NCBI GenBank assembly: GCA_021397845.1
Contig: CM038047.1
Location: forward strand, 47,275,210-47,339,209
Direction: 5' to 3'
Length of the DNA: 64,000 nt
Source: Areca catechu
Lineage: Eukaryota > Streptophyta > Magnoliopsida > Arecales > Arecaceae
The notes beneath the pieces are model-generated. The model made no database searches. It was not told where the DNA came from and was given only the letters and a program-made list of their open reading frames with translations. How positions within the stretch are numbered: the first letter of the stretch is position 1; each line of letters begins with the position of its first letter. Both the position numbers and the translations under genes were made by a program. This document shows positions 53,837 through 64,000 of the stretch, piece by piece.

Positions 53837-54122
53837 CCTCAGCAGTTTTTCTTCTTTTGTTTTTTTTTTTTTTTCTTTTTCTTTTTGTTTTTTTTTTTTC
53901 TTTGGACTTCTCGTTTCACCGTAGGAAGAGAGTCAATGGTCTTGTTTAGGTTTTGACTGCAGCTTTGAAGCAGCATCGGCCGGTCAGGAGCGACCGACCG
54001 GCGTAGATTTTTTATTAAAAAGACTAAAACGAAAAAAAAAATTCCTATGCATCTTCAGTGTATATCTTGTTCTTAAAAGAGATAGAAGTCGATGAAAACA
54101 AAAAGAGATAGAGTCACTTGTT

Positions 54123-54169
<47 letters not shown>

Positions 54170-54211
54170 AAGAAGAAGAAGAAGGAGAGATAGAGCCGAT
54201 GAAACAAATAG
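53837..54211 (+). other. Downstream region of the PB1 gene with poly(T) and poly(A) tracts
   Basis: T-rich tracts at 53858-53902 and a run of about 44 A at 54124-54167, followed by GAA repeats. No gene is present. The run could be a retroposon tail, but no matching target duplication was found. Confidence 0.6.
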
Positions 54212-54350
54212 CGGGATGTATCCCGTCTATTTGAGCTGAAAAAAAAAAAGGAAAAAGAATTAGGTCATTTTGTTAATGGTGCAGGATGTATCCCGTCTAT
54301 TTGAGTTGAAAAAAAAAAAAAAAATCATTTTATTGATGGTGCTGTGATGA
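54212..54350 (+). repeat. Two direct copies of a ~68-bp unit with internal poly(A)
   Basis: GGATGTATCCCGTCTATTTG at 54214 and 54284, each followed by an A tract and then TCATTTT.TT.ATGGTGC. The A tracts differ in length and content. Confidence 0.75.
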
Positions 54351-56024
54351 AGCAGATGGATCCACGCGTACTGAGCTCGATTGGACTGGTCGAACTAATA
54401 AACTCCAGATCATGAGCCTAGTAACACAACAAGCCGTCTCATATAATAGCCGACAAACTCGCTTTCATAACGTATTTATTCAATTGACTTCATGCAGGTG
54501 AATAATTTCAAAACGAGCCGGTAAGAAATATAAGTTGTTATAATGTGAATAATTTCAAACGGGCCAGGTAAGAAAAGATAAGGTTGTTATAACCAACAAC
54601 ATCATAAATACTACTCCTCGTTAAGATAAACCATCAGAGATTATTCTAACCGTAATTAGTTATAAAAAATTTATCTTAAGATTAATGCCTATAAAAACTA
54701 AGCGAAGCTAAGTGCTATCTATCCATTTCATTTTGCTTTTCTTTTGATTTTCTATCTGTTGCTTGAGCCCTATTGATTTAGGCATTGGAATATTTCCATC
54801 GAAAATCTCTGGTTTGAAGTTTTTTTTTGCAGGATCCTGGAAGCGAATGTCTAGTAGTTTAGAGGCTACAATCTGATTCGTGGGGCTCAAAGTCATTAGA
54901 TGGTATCGCAACAAACTAAAGCATTAAATCTAGTAGATTTTGTTGAGCTAGAACATGTTTGATGTTACTTTTACTTTTAATTTTTTAATTAAAAAACTGG
55001 AAGTTAGGCCTTTTTAGCTCCTTCTAAATAATCTTTTAAAAAAATTCTTGTAATAGCATTTAATCAGACAATGCTATTGGGAATCTTATTTTTTTTAAAT
55101 ATCCTAAAATTTATGAAATAAAATTTTTAGACAACACTTCATTTATTTTAAGATTGCAAAAACAAAAATTTTAAAAAAGAAGAAGAAGCAAGACAATGTT
55201 ATTATTTGATTTTATATACCATTTAACCATCTTATAATATGGGCTAATCATGGGCTTGTCCAGCCCAATATGCATTCGTGACTCTCGTGTGGTTTCCGTT
55301 TAACATTTTGGGTTCAGTTCGTTGCCTACAACTCTCGAAGTATATTTATTGCTTCATTTGCTTCTCAAATTAGACTTCAGGCTTTTGGGTCCTCGAATGT
55401 ATAAAAAAACTTCTTGCTAGATAAATTGCATTTTCCACAAATTGTCACCGTTTAGTCTTTTCCCTTTTAAATGAGTAAGTTTTGGCTCTTTGAAATCCCA
55501 GCATGGATTTTCTATGATTGCTTTTTGAAATGGGGCCTATCTTTTATACATTGTTCAAAAATATGCTCTGCTCAATGGCATGCTCTATATATTGACCAAT
55601 GATCTCAATAATAGACAGAAATTTTCCAAAAACATTTTTATGGCCTTCCAAGGTTTTCTAAACGTGACATGATAAAAAATGCATCAAAATGATAATTAAA
55701 CAAAGATTATTATCTCAATCAATATTTGATATATATCAGTTGATATCCCGAAACGGTTTGGTATTATCCTAAATGTGCAAAATAAATGATCGAATATCTA
55801 CACAAAAGGTTACATTTATAAACATGATTTGCAGACTACATGACATGATTTAGAGAGCTAGTACTACTTGTTCACAAAAAGAATCAAATATTCTATCAAA
55901 TTATACTCATAATCACATGGTTCTGAAATAGGCAACTTCAACATGATTCATGTCAGCCAAAACCATTGAATTTTGGTTCATACCTGTTGAGATTATACCT
56001 ATTGAAAGAAATCCTATATAGGCT
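54351..56024. other. AT-rich intergenic DNA, no gene seen
   Basis: No conserved ORF is present on either strand. AATAATTTCAAA.CG.GCC.GGTAAGAAA is repeated at about 54502 and 54547 (about 45 bases apart). The minus-strand frame at 54708-54914 (71 codons, Lys-rich) has no family I recognise and probably arises by chance. Confidence 0.5.
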
Positions 56025-56040
56025 AAAAGATATAAGGCCT

Positions 56041-56279
56041 ACTATGTGCATCCTCCTCGTATCAACTCAGTTTCTGAATACTCACTGCCTGCTGATGGTT
56101 TACTCTACTATGTGCACCTTCTTGTTTTTCCTGTTGTAAGTGTTTTATGAAGTCTAAAGACATGATGTTTCTAGGGAATATATTCTGTATTATCTTTCTG
56201 TTATTGTTCAGAACTCTGTAATAGTATATGTTTAATATATGGAGCGGAGGCTCCTCTCTTTCTACCAAAAAAAAAAAAA
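56041..56279 (+). mobile_element. Short LINE 3'-end insertion with poly(A) and target duplication
   Basis: An insert of about 239 bases ending in CTCCTCTCTTTCTACC plus 13 A. It is flanked by AGATATAAGGCCT-type duplications (AAAAGATATAAGGCCT at 56025-56040, and again at 56276-56291). The 3' sequence is of the kind that ends plant L1 elements. It is a 5'-truncated retroposon. A SINE mobilised by the same LINE is possible. Confidence 0.8.
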
Positions 56280-56291
56280 GATATAAGGCCT

Positions 56292-57645
56292 GGATCAATA
56301 AACTTGATTAAGATGGTCCGACTGTATATCCTATGACCATTTATCGAATTGGAGCCATGATCATCAGAGAACTACCTTTCAGCCTCAATACTATTGGATA
56401 ATTTGATATGTTGGTCGAACAGTCTAAGTAAACATACCTAATCAAAGATGCAAAATCTCCAATCAGCAAGCTTGATTAGCGGTCATACTATATGTCCTCT
56501 AACCATTCATCGAATTGGGACTTTAGTCGATAGAAGGCTTTCCTTTGATTTTAATGTTATCGGATAAGTCAACGAGTTTAGCACATAGTCAGTCCCACCA
56601 TTCAACCGATCCCTCATCAGAGAAGCTGTTGCTTTTCTTGGCTGACTGGATTGAGCTAAGCACCAACTACCGAGTATCCTCGTCCGAGCAAGTGTCTATG
56701 GTGACTGATGCCTCATTAGTTGGTTCTTTTAAAGCCATCAATATACACATGCCAACCATTCATCGGATCCGACATTTGATCGGCTAATGATTTCCTCTTG
56801 GCTCCCACATCCTTGGACATGGCTCGACCACATACTCAGTGCATAAGCAGCTCACCTATCCGTCCGACCTCTCATTAGAGACTACTATCTTGTCCGATCA
56901 ATCGGACCTAGCCAAGTGCCGCCCACCAATCACCTTCATCCGACCCAACCTCGGCAGTGTCCAGCCCCTCATCAATTGGTCCTTAGAAGGCCATCAGCAT
57001 ATGTTTGCCTTTGTCTAGTGCAATCCAATCAAGCACCTTCTTGCCAACCACACGACTTTGATAGGAGCATTTAGACCAATCCCTGATTCTTGTATCAAGC
57101 GGCAAGCGGATCCTTGGCAATATTTCTATCTGAACCTTCTGAAGGTAAATATGACCAAAGCTCACTTTCATGCCCCTAATTTTGTGGCCAAAAGATTACA
57201 TCACGCCTTATGATCACTAATCACTTGTCATATCTTCGTAATTAAGGAAAGCATGTCTGGACCCATGCAATGGTCAATATTGCCATTAAGAAATATTGCC
57301 AATTTCACACAAAGAATAAGATTCCAATTAAAATAGAACAGACAATCCTTATGAATGGGAAACCCTTGATAACCTTCATGATAAGCCATGTCACTTACCA
57401 AATCCATTGAGATCTTTGTTATTCTGAAAATGTCCTTATCTTTCATCTATAAAAAAGGATTTCCTGGGAGTTTCCAAGGTATGCAAAAAAAATTTGTATC
57501 GCACTTGTCATACTGCTGTCATGCTAGAATACTAACTTGAGTATCAAAAGGCCCATACCAGATTAGGACTTGTTGTAGATTCCACCTCTCGACATCTTCC
57601 TACACCATTAGCTTCAGCATTCTTGGTGCTTGATGGATTCTGGCA
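56292..57645 (+). repeat. W: probable 5' LTR of a decayed Tat-like gypsy element
   Basis: It lies upstream of W gag. There is a TATA-like CATCTATAAAAAAGGATT at 57450-57467. Two diverged copies of a roughly 175-base unit (AAGCTTGATTAG..GGTC..ACTATATGTCCTCTAACCATT.ATCGAATTGG) lie at about 56295 and 56465. A primer-binding-like TGGCACCAACAG..AAAGGAAGGG is near 57650-57676. Exact ends were not found. No gene is present. Confidence 0.5.
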
Positions 57646-57839
57646 CCAACAGAATAAAGGAAGGGCCTGATACAATTTTAAGAAGTGCAAATTAAAGATA
57701 GACTAACAATGTCATCCAAAAAAGTTTTATCCTACCGCATTAACACCACCACCTCCGGTGGTGGAGAGCCAAGCCAACAACCAGGCCTCTCTAACACTGG
57801 CAGGGACTTCTCCATCTCCATAGACGGCAGCAGTTAGTG

Positions 57840-59260
57840 CAGAGCAATTCAATTTTCTCTTTCAGTAGGTCTAAAATTTGGTGGTAGCCATTCAATCTAT
57901 TCAAGCTATCCTCGCATTACTCCCTGCAATGCAACCTCTTTCTGTGGCACCACTTGCAGTCTCACAACCTGTGGCATAATCAGTTACCACACTATTTCCT
58001 AGGGCACCATGACCAGATCTGGTGCCATGGCTACCAAAGCAATTGTACGCCCTTTCCAAAGATTCAGAAAGGAGGCCGGCTTGCCAAAGTCATCCTAGAA
58101 GCCTAGAACCACGGAGATGGCGGTGCAAGAGCCTTCGATTCAACTTTAGGCCAACGATCTTCCAATAATCGGAGGCTCTTACCATCCAAGATCCCGAGGT
58201 CGAGTGGAAACTTCAAGAACTTGATCAGTGGATCAAAGCGATCAGCAACCATTCCTTAGAGCCACACGAAGGGCTCAACAATGCTCCACCTTTCAATGCC
58301 AAAATAATGCAGACACTACTTGCTCAACATTTCAAGTTTTCTCAACTGGAGAGTTATAACAAGATGATCGACCCCGTCGATCATGTGGAGAACTTCAAGG
58401 TGATGATGATACTCCATGGAGCCATTGATACCATCCTATATCAAGCCTTCCCATCTACGCTAAAGAGAGAAGCTCAATATTGGTATTCAGTTCTAAAACC
58501 AGGATCGGTTCACTCTTTTGAACAACTGAACTAGTCCTTCGCTGGCCATTTTGTCAGTAGTCGATGGTAATAGAAGTTGTTAGACTTCCTCCATACCCTC
58601 AAGTAAAAAGAGGAAGAGTCGATCTGAGCCTTCATTTGTCACTTCAACATAACTACTTTGGAGGTCTGCACCTAGATCAGTCAATCTCTATGATCACTTT
58701 GATGAGCGGATTACAAAAAAATGATGTCAAGAAGTCATTAATAAAGACTTATCCCTAAGATTTCATTAATATACTGGTCTAGATAGAGAAGTACACATGA
58801 ATGGAGCATGCTTTCATACAGGAAGAAACCCCCACCACATCCTTAAGGGGGGAAAACTAAAGGCCAAGCAAAAATATTTTCCAAGATGGGAGGAAAGAGC
58901 CTGACAACGCTCCAGGTCCCCTCCATGGCAACGAAAAAATGGATCCCATCTTGGAATCGCCTACTCAAGAGCCCTTATAGAGGGGATCAATGTACATCGC
59001 CACCAAGAAAATATGATATCTATATCCCACTGAATGCGCCAAGGACGAAGGTGCTAATGGAGATCAAAGGGCAACTCTTGCAGGCCAGGAAGTTATGGTT
59101 TCCCTGCTCAAAGGAACCCAAATAAATTCTGCTTATACTACTGGGATCATGACCATGATATTGAGGAGTGTATTCAACTTCGAATGAGATTGAGCTCATC
59201 AAATATGTTGACCTTTATCGGTTCATTCGACATAGGAGGGAGTAGGAGAATCAATAGAAA
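57840..59260 (+). pseudogene. W gag (Tat-like)
   Basis: The best part is at 58307-58534: MQTLLAQHFKFSQLESYNKM, DPVDHVENFKVMMILHGAID, LKREAQYWYSVLKPGSVHSF, a standard Retrotrans_gag domain of Tat-clade elements. After a stop it continues with SFAGHFVSSRW and, in other frames, LHLDQSISMITLMSGLQKND and a CCHC-free region ending near the Y.TTGIMTMI/HDTEEC-like segment at 59150. There are many stops and shifts. The N-terminal part at 57840-58000 is Gln/Pro-rich. Confidence 0.75.
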
Positions 59261-60520
59261 TTACCTTGACTAGCTGAATAACCACAACGAGCCAAGCACA
59301 AAGGCGATGAACCCCCATCCAGGATAGTGAACACTATCATTCGGGGGCCATAGCAAAGACCCTGATGATGAAGAAAGAGTGATGAAGAGGCAGGATAGAG
59401 AACCAAGAGCTTTTATTGAGGATGACCAAGGGATCTGGTTCCAGCATGAGGATGCGATAGTTGTATCTTTAAATATTGAAAACTATGATGTACACCTATT
59501 TTGATTGATAATAGAATCTCCACTAATATTTTGTACTTTGATGCTAGGAAAGATGAGCTCCCCACTAGTCAGATTTACCAAATATGCAATTTTGGTGGAA
59601 GGAGAATCACCTTACCAGTAAAAATGGGACAATATCCTCATTGATCCATTATCTAAGTTGACTTCTTGGTCATCCGAGCACCCTTGACATACAATGCCAT
59701 TTTTGAATGACCAGGCTTAAATACCTTCCTAGCTATCTATCAACATACTACTTGAAGATAAATTTCTGACAACATGTGTGATCGAAGAGGTCTGTAGAGA
59801 TCAAACTTGGCATATCACTACTACCACATCACACTCCAAGGAGCCGAAGTTGCCAATACCTATATGGTCGAGGGGCTGGATACCCATGACAAGTTAGTTA
59901 GTACAAGCAGAACCAATCAAGAACCTTATCCCGATATTACTGGCAGATGGGAATGAGGAGCATATGGTCTAGAATGGATCCAATATAGATCAGGTAACAA
60001 AAATCAACTAATATCATTTTGCATAAGAACACTAAGGTTTTTGCCTAGGCATTAGCAAACAGCTAGGCATCGACCCTTCAATGATGGTACACTAGTTAAA
60101 CTAGATCTAAAGCACAATCATTCAAGCAAAAGAAGTGAAGATTCGCATCCAAGTGATAGGAGGTGATAGCCAAAGAGGCCAATAATTTACTTAATGCAGG
60201 TTTTATTAGAGAGATCACCTAACTGGAATGGATCTCCAACGTGATCATGGTGAAGAAGGCAGAACGGGAAGTGATGGATCTGTATTGACTTCATGATTTA
60301 AATAAGGAATGCCCAAAAGATAGTTACCTATTACTGAGGATAGATCAGGTGGTGGATCCACTTCAGGCCATGATCTTCTCAGTTTTATAGATGCTTTTTC
60401 TAGCTATAACCAAATCCAGATGGCTCTTGAAGATGAGGAGAAGATTGCTTTCATCACCGACCAAGGTCTTTTCTATTATAGGATTATACTGTTTGGTTTA
60501 AAAAATGCATGTACAAGGGA
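59261..60520 (+). pseudogene. W protease and N-terminal reverse transcriptase
   Basis: It includes IVNTIIRGP, typical of the Tat protease region. The protease box reads IDNR-ISTNILYFDA around 59493-59543, so the DSG active site is lost. The RT N-part is near 60180-60520 with ANNLLNAGFIREIT, ECPKDSY, FSSYNQIQMALEDEEKIAFI and LFGLKNA. The sequence then jumps out of RT, without the YVDD box. The element is non-functional. Confidence 0.7.
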
Positions 60521-61640
60521 GATCCAAGATCTTTTGCATGAAGGAAAGCTTTACAAAAAGATCTTTTTCTCTTTCCCTTCTCAAATGCTTGTGTTCATCC
60601 AAAGCCAATTATACTCTAAGGGAGATCCCAGAAGGATTATGCAAGAGTCCCATGGGGAAGGGCATTGGTTTACAAACTCCTCCGATAAGGTTACTACTAG
60701 CCAGCAATGCAGAAAGATGTGAAGAACTTTATCATGTGGTGTGATATGTGCCACCTACCATGCCAATCACCCCCATATATATACATTGGCCTTTCATGCA
60801 ATGGGGTATGGACATTCTTAGTCCATTTTTACCTATCTTAAAATAGCAAAAGTTTCTACTAACCACCGCGGACTATTTCACCAAATGGATAAAAGCCAAG
60901 CCACTAGCCTGTATTACTGAGACAAAAGTGATGGATTTTGTATGGAAAGCCATAATCTACCAGCCTGTATATCCCAAGTATTGATCATTGACAATGAGAG
61001 ATAATTCATGGAGGCTAGTTTGTAGAATTTTGCAAAGAGCATGGGATTATAAATCATCTCACCTTTGTAGCTCATCCTCAGGCGAATGGAGAAGCAAAGG
61101 TGACAAACCGGACCCTCCTCCAAGGCATAAAGAAGAGATTAGGCAAAGCCAAAGGTTCGTGGATCGATGAACTTCACTATATGCTTTGGGCATATCAGAT
61201 GACATCAAGAGTCCAACAGGAAAGGTGCTCTTTAGCCTGGTTTCAAAACTGAAGCTATGATATCGGTTGAGCTTAGAGTCCCATCAGTGTAGATCAAAAA
61301 TTTTGATAAGCAAACCCACTTAGAAAGATGACTTGCAGACTTGGACCTGTTAGATGAAACTCAAGAGAGAGCATTCATCAAAATGACAGCATGTCAACAT
61401 AAAGTTGCTCGATATTTCAACTCCAAAGTTCGGAGTAAAACTTTTAGAGTTGGTGATCTGGTGCTACGTTGAGTGAAGGTCTTCTAACCTAATCAAAGAG
61501 GCAAACTGTAACCAAATTAAGAAGGCCCGTATTAAGTGGAAGAGGTTGTCAAGCTAGGAACTTATCGACTAAAGCAACTGGATAAAACTTCCTTGCTTCA
61601 ACCATGGAATTTGGCTAACCTTCGAATATATTATCAATAA
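60521..61640 (+). pseudogene. W integrase
   Basis: After the RT break at about 60515 the sequence resumes near the integrase zinc region (EGHWFTNSSDKVTTSQQC). The catalytic core follows: WPFMQWGMDILSPFLPI (first Asp), LLTTADYFTKWIKAKPLACI, ITETKVMDFVWKAIIY and SLTMRDN (second Asp region), then the third-acid region (AHPQANGEA-like, 61070-61100) in a shifted frame. The tail decays to 61640. RT thumb, RNase H and connection domains (over 1 kb in relatives) are deleted. Confidence 0.7.
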
Positions 61641-61739
61641 TGTAACCTTTTATACTCAATAATTTTTTTTTCTTTAGATAATGTGTGCATTCTTGTTAAT
61701 TAATAGGAAATCGAAGGAGCCTTCAGTTGACTTTAAAAA

Positions 61740-62320
61740 ATTAAAGACCTTTTAATACCCTTGGCTCCAAATGACCATTGATCAGTTAGAGCCCAAACAC
61801 CATTCAGTACTCTTGGCTCCAAATGACCATCTATCGATCAGAGCCCCAGGACCTTTCAATGCCCCTGGCTCTAGATGACCTTTGATTGTTTAAAATCCAA
61901 AGGCCATTCAGCACCCCTGGCTCAAAATGACCCTTGATTGGTCAAAGCCAAAGCCCGCTCAGCACCCCTAGCTCCAAGTGGCCCTTGATCAATCAAAGCC
62001 CAAAGGCCATTGAATGCCCTTGGCTCTGAGTGATCCTTGATCAGTTAGAGCCCAAAGACCATTTTTTAACACCCTAGGTTCCAAATAATCTTTGATCAGT
62101 TAGAGCCTAAAGGTCACTTAGTATCCTAATCTCCAAGTGATCTTTGATCAGTCAAAGCCAAAAGGCCACTCAATGCCCTTGGCTCCAAGTGACCCTTGAT
62201 CGGTCAGAGTTCTTCTTGGTAACTTCTAGCTCCAAATGACCTTTGATTGGTCGAAACCTCAACGGTCCTCAATCTGCCCTAGCTCTAAGTGGCCATTGAT
62301 TGGCTTGAGCCCTTAATGAT
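61740..62320. repeat. 60-bp minisatellite after W pol, about 10 copies
   Basis: Units contain CCCTTGGCTCCAAATGACC, TTGATCAGTCAGAGCCC and AAAGGCCATTCA blocks, period 57-63 bases. It lies between pol and the antisense ORF, a common place for tandem repeats in Tat elements. Confidence 0.85.
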
Positions 62321-63190
62321 TTTCAATCAGATTAAGTCCCTATGATCTTTTACTGGCCCTATAATGAGGTCTCTGATCAACTTTAGATCTAAGAAAAATG
62401 CTTTTGTTTGACTTCACTACAACCTATGATTGGCCTATCTGATCTAATCATGATGGCCTATGGTCTAATAATCAACGAGGGTTTACAAAAGAACCTTTGA
62501 TTGGCTCAGCAAGCAAAGGTCTTGATATGGATAATGACTATTGTCTAGCTACGAAATAAAATTAACAATCATCGTGGTACAACAAGCAAAGGTAGGCATG
62601 CAGAAAAGATTCTTCATTAAGTCAAACATGCCCGAAGGCTATAAAGATTTTTCATCAAGTCAAGCATGCCTGAAGGCAAAAAAGGATCACCACCAAAAAT
62701 AAATGATAGCAACAAAAAAAGGGGAGAAAAAAAAACTCCTAAAAGGAATTAATTTGCCCTAGCCTCTAAGCCTACCTATCAATCTTCACAAGGAATTTGT
62801 TTGTGTTCTTCTCTAGAGGAAGCATGCAGGAGAGTTCAAGATCTGGATAAAGTATTTGGATCATATCCCTGTAGGCCATGATCAACGATGTCAGCAAAAT
62901 TGAACATGTCATGTATTCTTCCCTTCATGCTATCATCTATCTTAGGAATACCCCATGCACTTAGAGTCTTCCTTGCTCGATGCTCCTCCATCGAAGCTTG
63001 ATCCCTGCTCGGCTAGGGAGCGACTATGGTGACTTATTTTAATTTAACCTCAGAGCCATCCGCTGCATCTTTATCTTTCATTACCTACCTAAGGATGGAA
63101 ATCTTCTTCTAAGCACTATGCAACTCATTCTAAACTTGTACCATATGAGCAGCCAACCCCATCTTACCTCTCTAGTGGTGAGCAGGGACT
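62321..63190. other. W region between minisatellite and antisense coding relics; no gene seen
   Basis: A short direct repeat is at 62610-62680 (TTCATTAAGTCAAACATGCCCGAAGGC.A type, two copies). There is no conserved protein motif on either strand. Confidence 0.5.
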
Positions 63191-63224
63191 CTAGGGCGGA
63201 GATCTCTCACTCAACAGAGTGAAA

Positions 63225-63480
63225 TTAGCCATAGACTTGGACTACCTTGGCAACCGCATCCCAATTTACCTTTTTGGCTATCTTAGATAGCCTCTTTAAT
63301 TCCTTGACAAATTTAACCTTCTCAGTAGCATGTGCCTTGTCCCTCTGCCAAATTTCCGCACATAGACATTCAATCTCCTTGTTAGCTTTTTCAAGCACCC
63401 TTTGCACCTTTAACAACTTCTTCTAATCGATGGCTTTCCTGGTCAACACTTTTACCTCCTCTTCTAGCTATTGATATAGG
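63225..63480 (-). pseudogene. Antisense coiled-coil fragment in W
   Basis: The minus-strand frame encodes LKVQRVLEKANKEIECLCAE, IWQRDKAHATEKVKFVKELK and RLSKIAKKVNWDAVAKVVQV, strongly heptad-like and charged. It looks like the coiled-coil half of a Tat antisense ORF. However, it lies downstream of the C-terminal end at 63687 on the same strand, so order is not collinear. It may come from a second, rearranged copy. Confidence 0.5.
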
Positions 63481-63686
63481 CCCTGATTTCTATCGCTGAT
63501 GGGAGGGGCTTAGCTACCATAGGCTCACCCGATGATGGCTCGGCACCATGAACATGATAATGCAACTAAGCTAGCAAATAAACAATGTAATACACTTAAA
63601 AGATAGAAAAATTTTATTTTATTTCATTTATAAAAAATATCTTTTTTAGGAGTAAAAAAGAAAAAGAAAGGAAAATTATTGATATT

Positions 63687-64000
63687 TTAATCCCCAACAT
63701 TCTTTTGGGGATTGGCGATGCTGGAAGCAGCCTCAGAGGGAGCAGTGGCCATTTTATCAAGGGTGACCTCGAGTGTGGAAATCGGCATGATATTTTCATA
63801 TTTGGAGGGAGCAACCTCTTCCTCGGACTCCTCATCCAGGTGGGAGAATTCTAACTCCCGTACTCAATCATGACCAAAGATGGTACTCATTCCAATCCAA
63901 CTTGAAGCCCTCATTGAAAGCCTCCTTACTGAACTGGTGGCGGTTGTCGTAGAATTTCTCTGACATCCTGAAGGCTGCCATTGTCCAAGCTTTTCAGCTA
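63687..64000 (-). pseudogene. W antisense ORF, C-terminal end (open at the window edge)
   Basis: Reading from 64000 leftwards: MAAFRMSEKFYDNRHQFSKE, AFNEGFKL, then after a frameshift LEFSHLDEESEEEVAPSKYE and a tail ending PQKNVGD with a TAA at 63687-63689. The 'FSKEAF.EGF' and 'LDFS.LDEE.EE' blocks are typical of the C-terminus of antisense ORFs in Tat-clade elements. The N-terminal domain, if present, lies beyond the window. Confidence 0.6.

Noticed and set aside
56983..57446. Two minus-strand frames of 62 and 72 codons
   Set aside because: No recognised motif. They lie in the probable W LTR, antisense to its gag.
1..64000. CRISPR arrays, prokaryotic operons, rRNA or tRNA genes
   Set aside because: All direct-repeat arrays found are contiguous satellites without unique spacers. 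No tRNA cloverleaf was noticed by eye, and tRNA-like matches are primer-binding sites only.

Overview
The window is nuclear plant DNA, almost entirely nested transposable elements. The one host-type gene is GC-rich at its 5' end, which suggests a monocot. A palm or another large-genome non-grass monocot would fit, but that is a guess from element style and base composition.

Left third (1-24758). A degraded Ty1/copia element (Y, minus strand) is the oldest layer. It survives in three pieces: gag N-terminal part (23215-23794), gag zinc-knuckle part (14939-15433), and the GAG-pre-integrase/integrase part (about 3650-4602). Two younger elements split it. Element X (15434-23214, minus) is a small Ty3/gypsy Tat-like element flanked by GCTGG. 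It has a minisatellite inside its LTRs and an antisense ORF relic. Element Z (4603-14933, minus) is a 10.3-kb Sirevirus-like Ty1/copia element flanked by CCTAG. It has lost its integrase core and carries a third ORF after pol. The X 5' LTR itself holds a Sirevirus-like solo LTR. That LTR, with the solo LTR at the same site, recurs almost unchanged in opposite orientation at 1-3599, giving a 3.6-kb inverted repeat with a 16-kb spacer.

Middle (24759-39480). This part holds a second X-like element (X2), with an LTR whose minisatellite has become a 113-bp dimer and a recognisable antisense 'putative gypsy type transposon' ORF. It also holds an LTR-like stretch, a 91-bp satellite with an 835-bp higher-order repeat, and the gag start of another Tat-like element (V, minus strand).

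39481-52510. An old L1-type LINE (plus strand) is interrupted inside its endonuclease by a nearly intact 9-kb Ty3/gypsy element (G, plus, TSD GACTT). G's gag-pol is broken only by two single-base frameshifts. Its 3' LTR differs from the 5' LTR mostly by lost single bases, which may be a sequence-quality problem.

52738-53836. This is a PB1 (octicosapeptide) domain gene with a probable 86-bp GC-AG intron and one apparent frameshift. The LINE tail ends about 230 bp upstream of its start codon.

53837-64000. AT-rich intergenic DNA contains a short LINE 3'-end insertion with a poly(A) tail and TSD. It is followed by a decayed Tat-like gypsy element (W, plus) with gag, partial RT, integrase, a 60-bp minisatellite and an antisense ORF that runs off the right edge.

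I found no RNA genes, CRISPR arrays or bacterial features. Element names X, X2, Y, Z, G, V and W are local labels.
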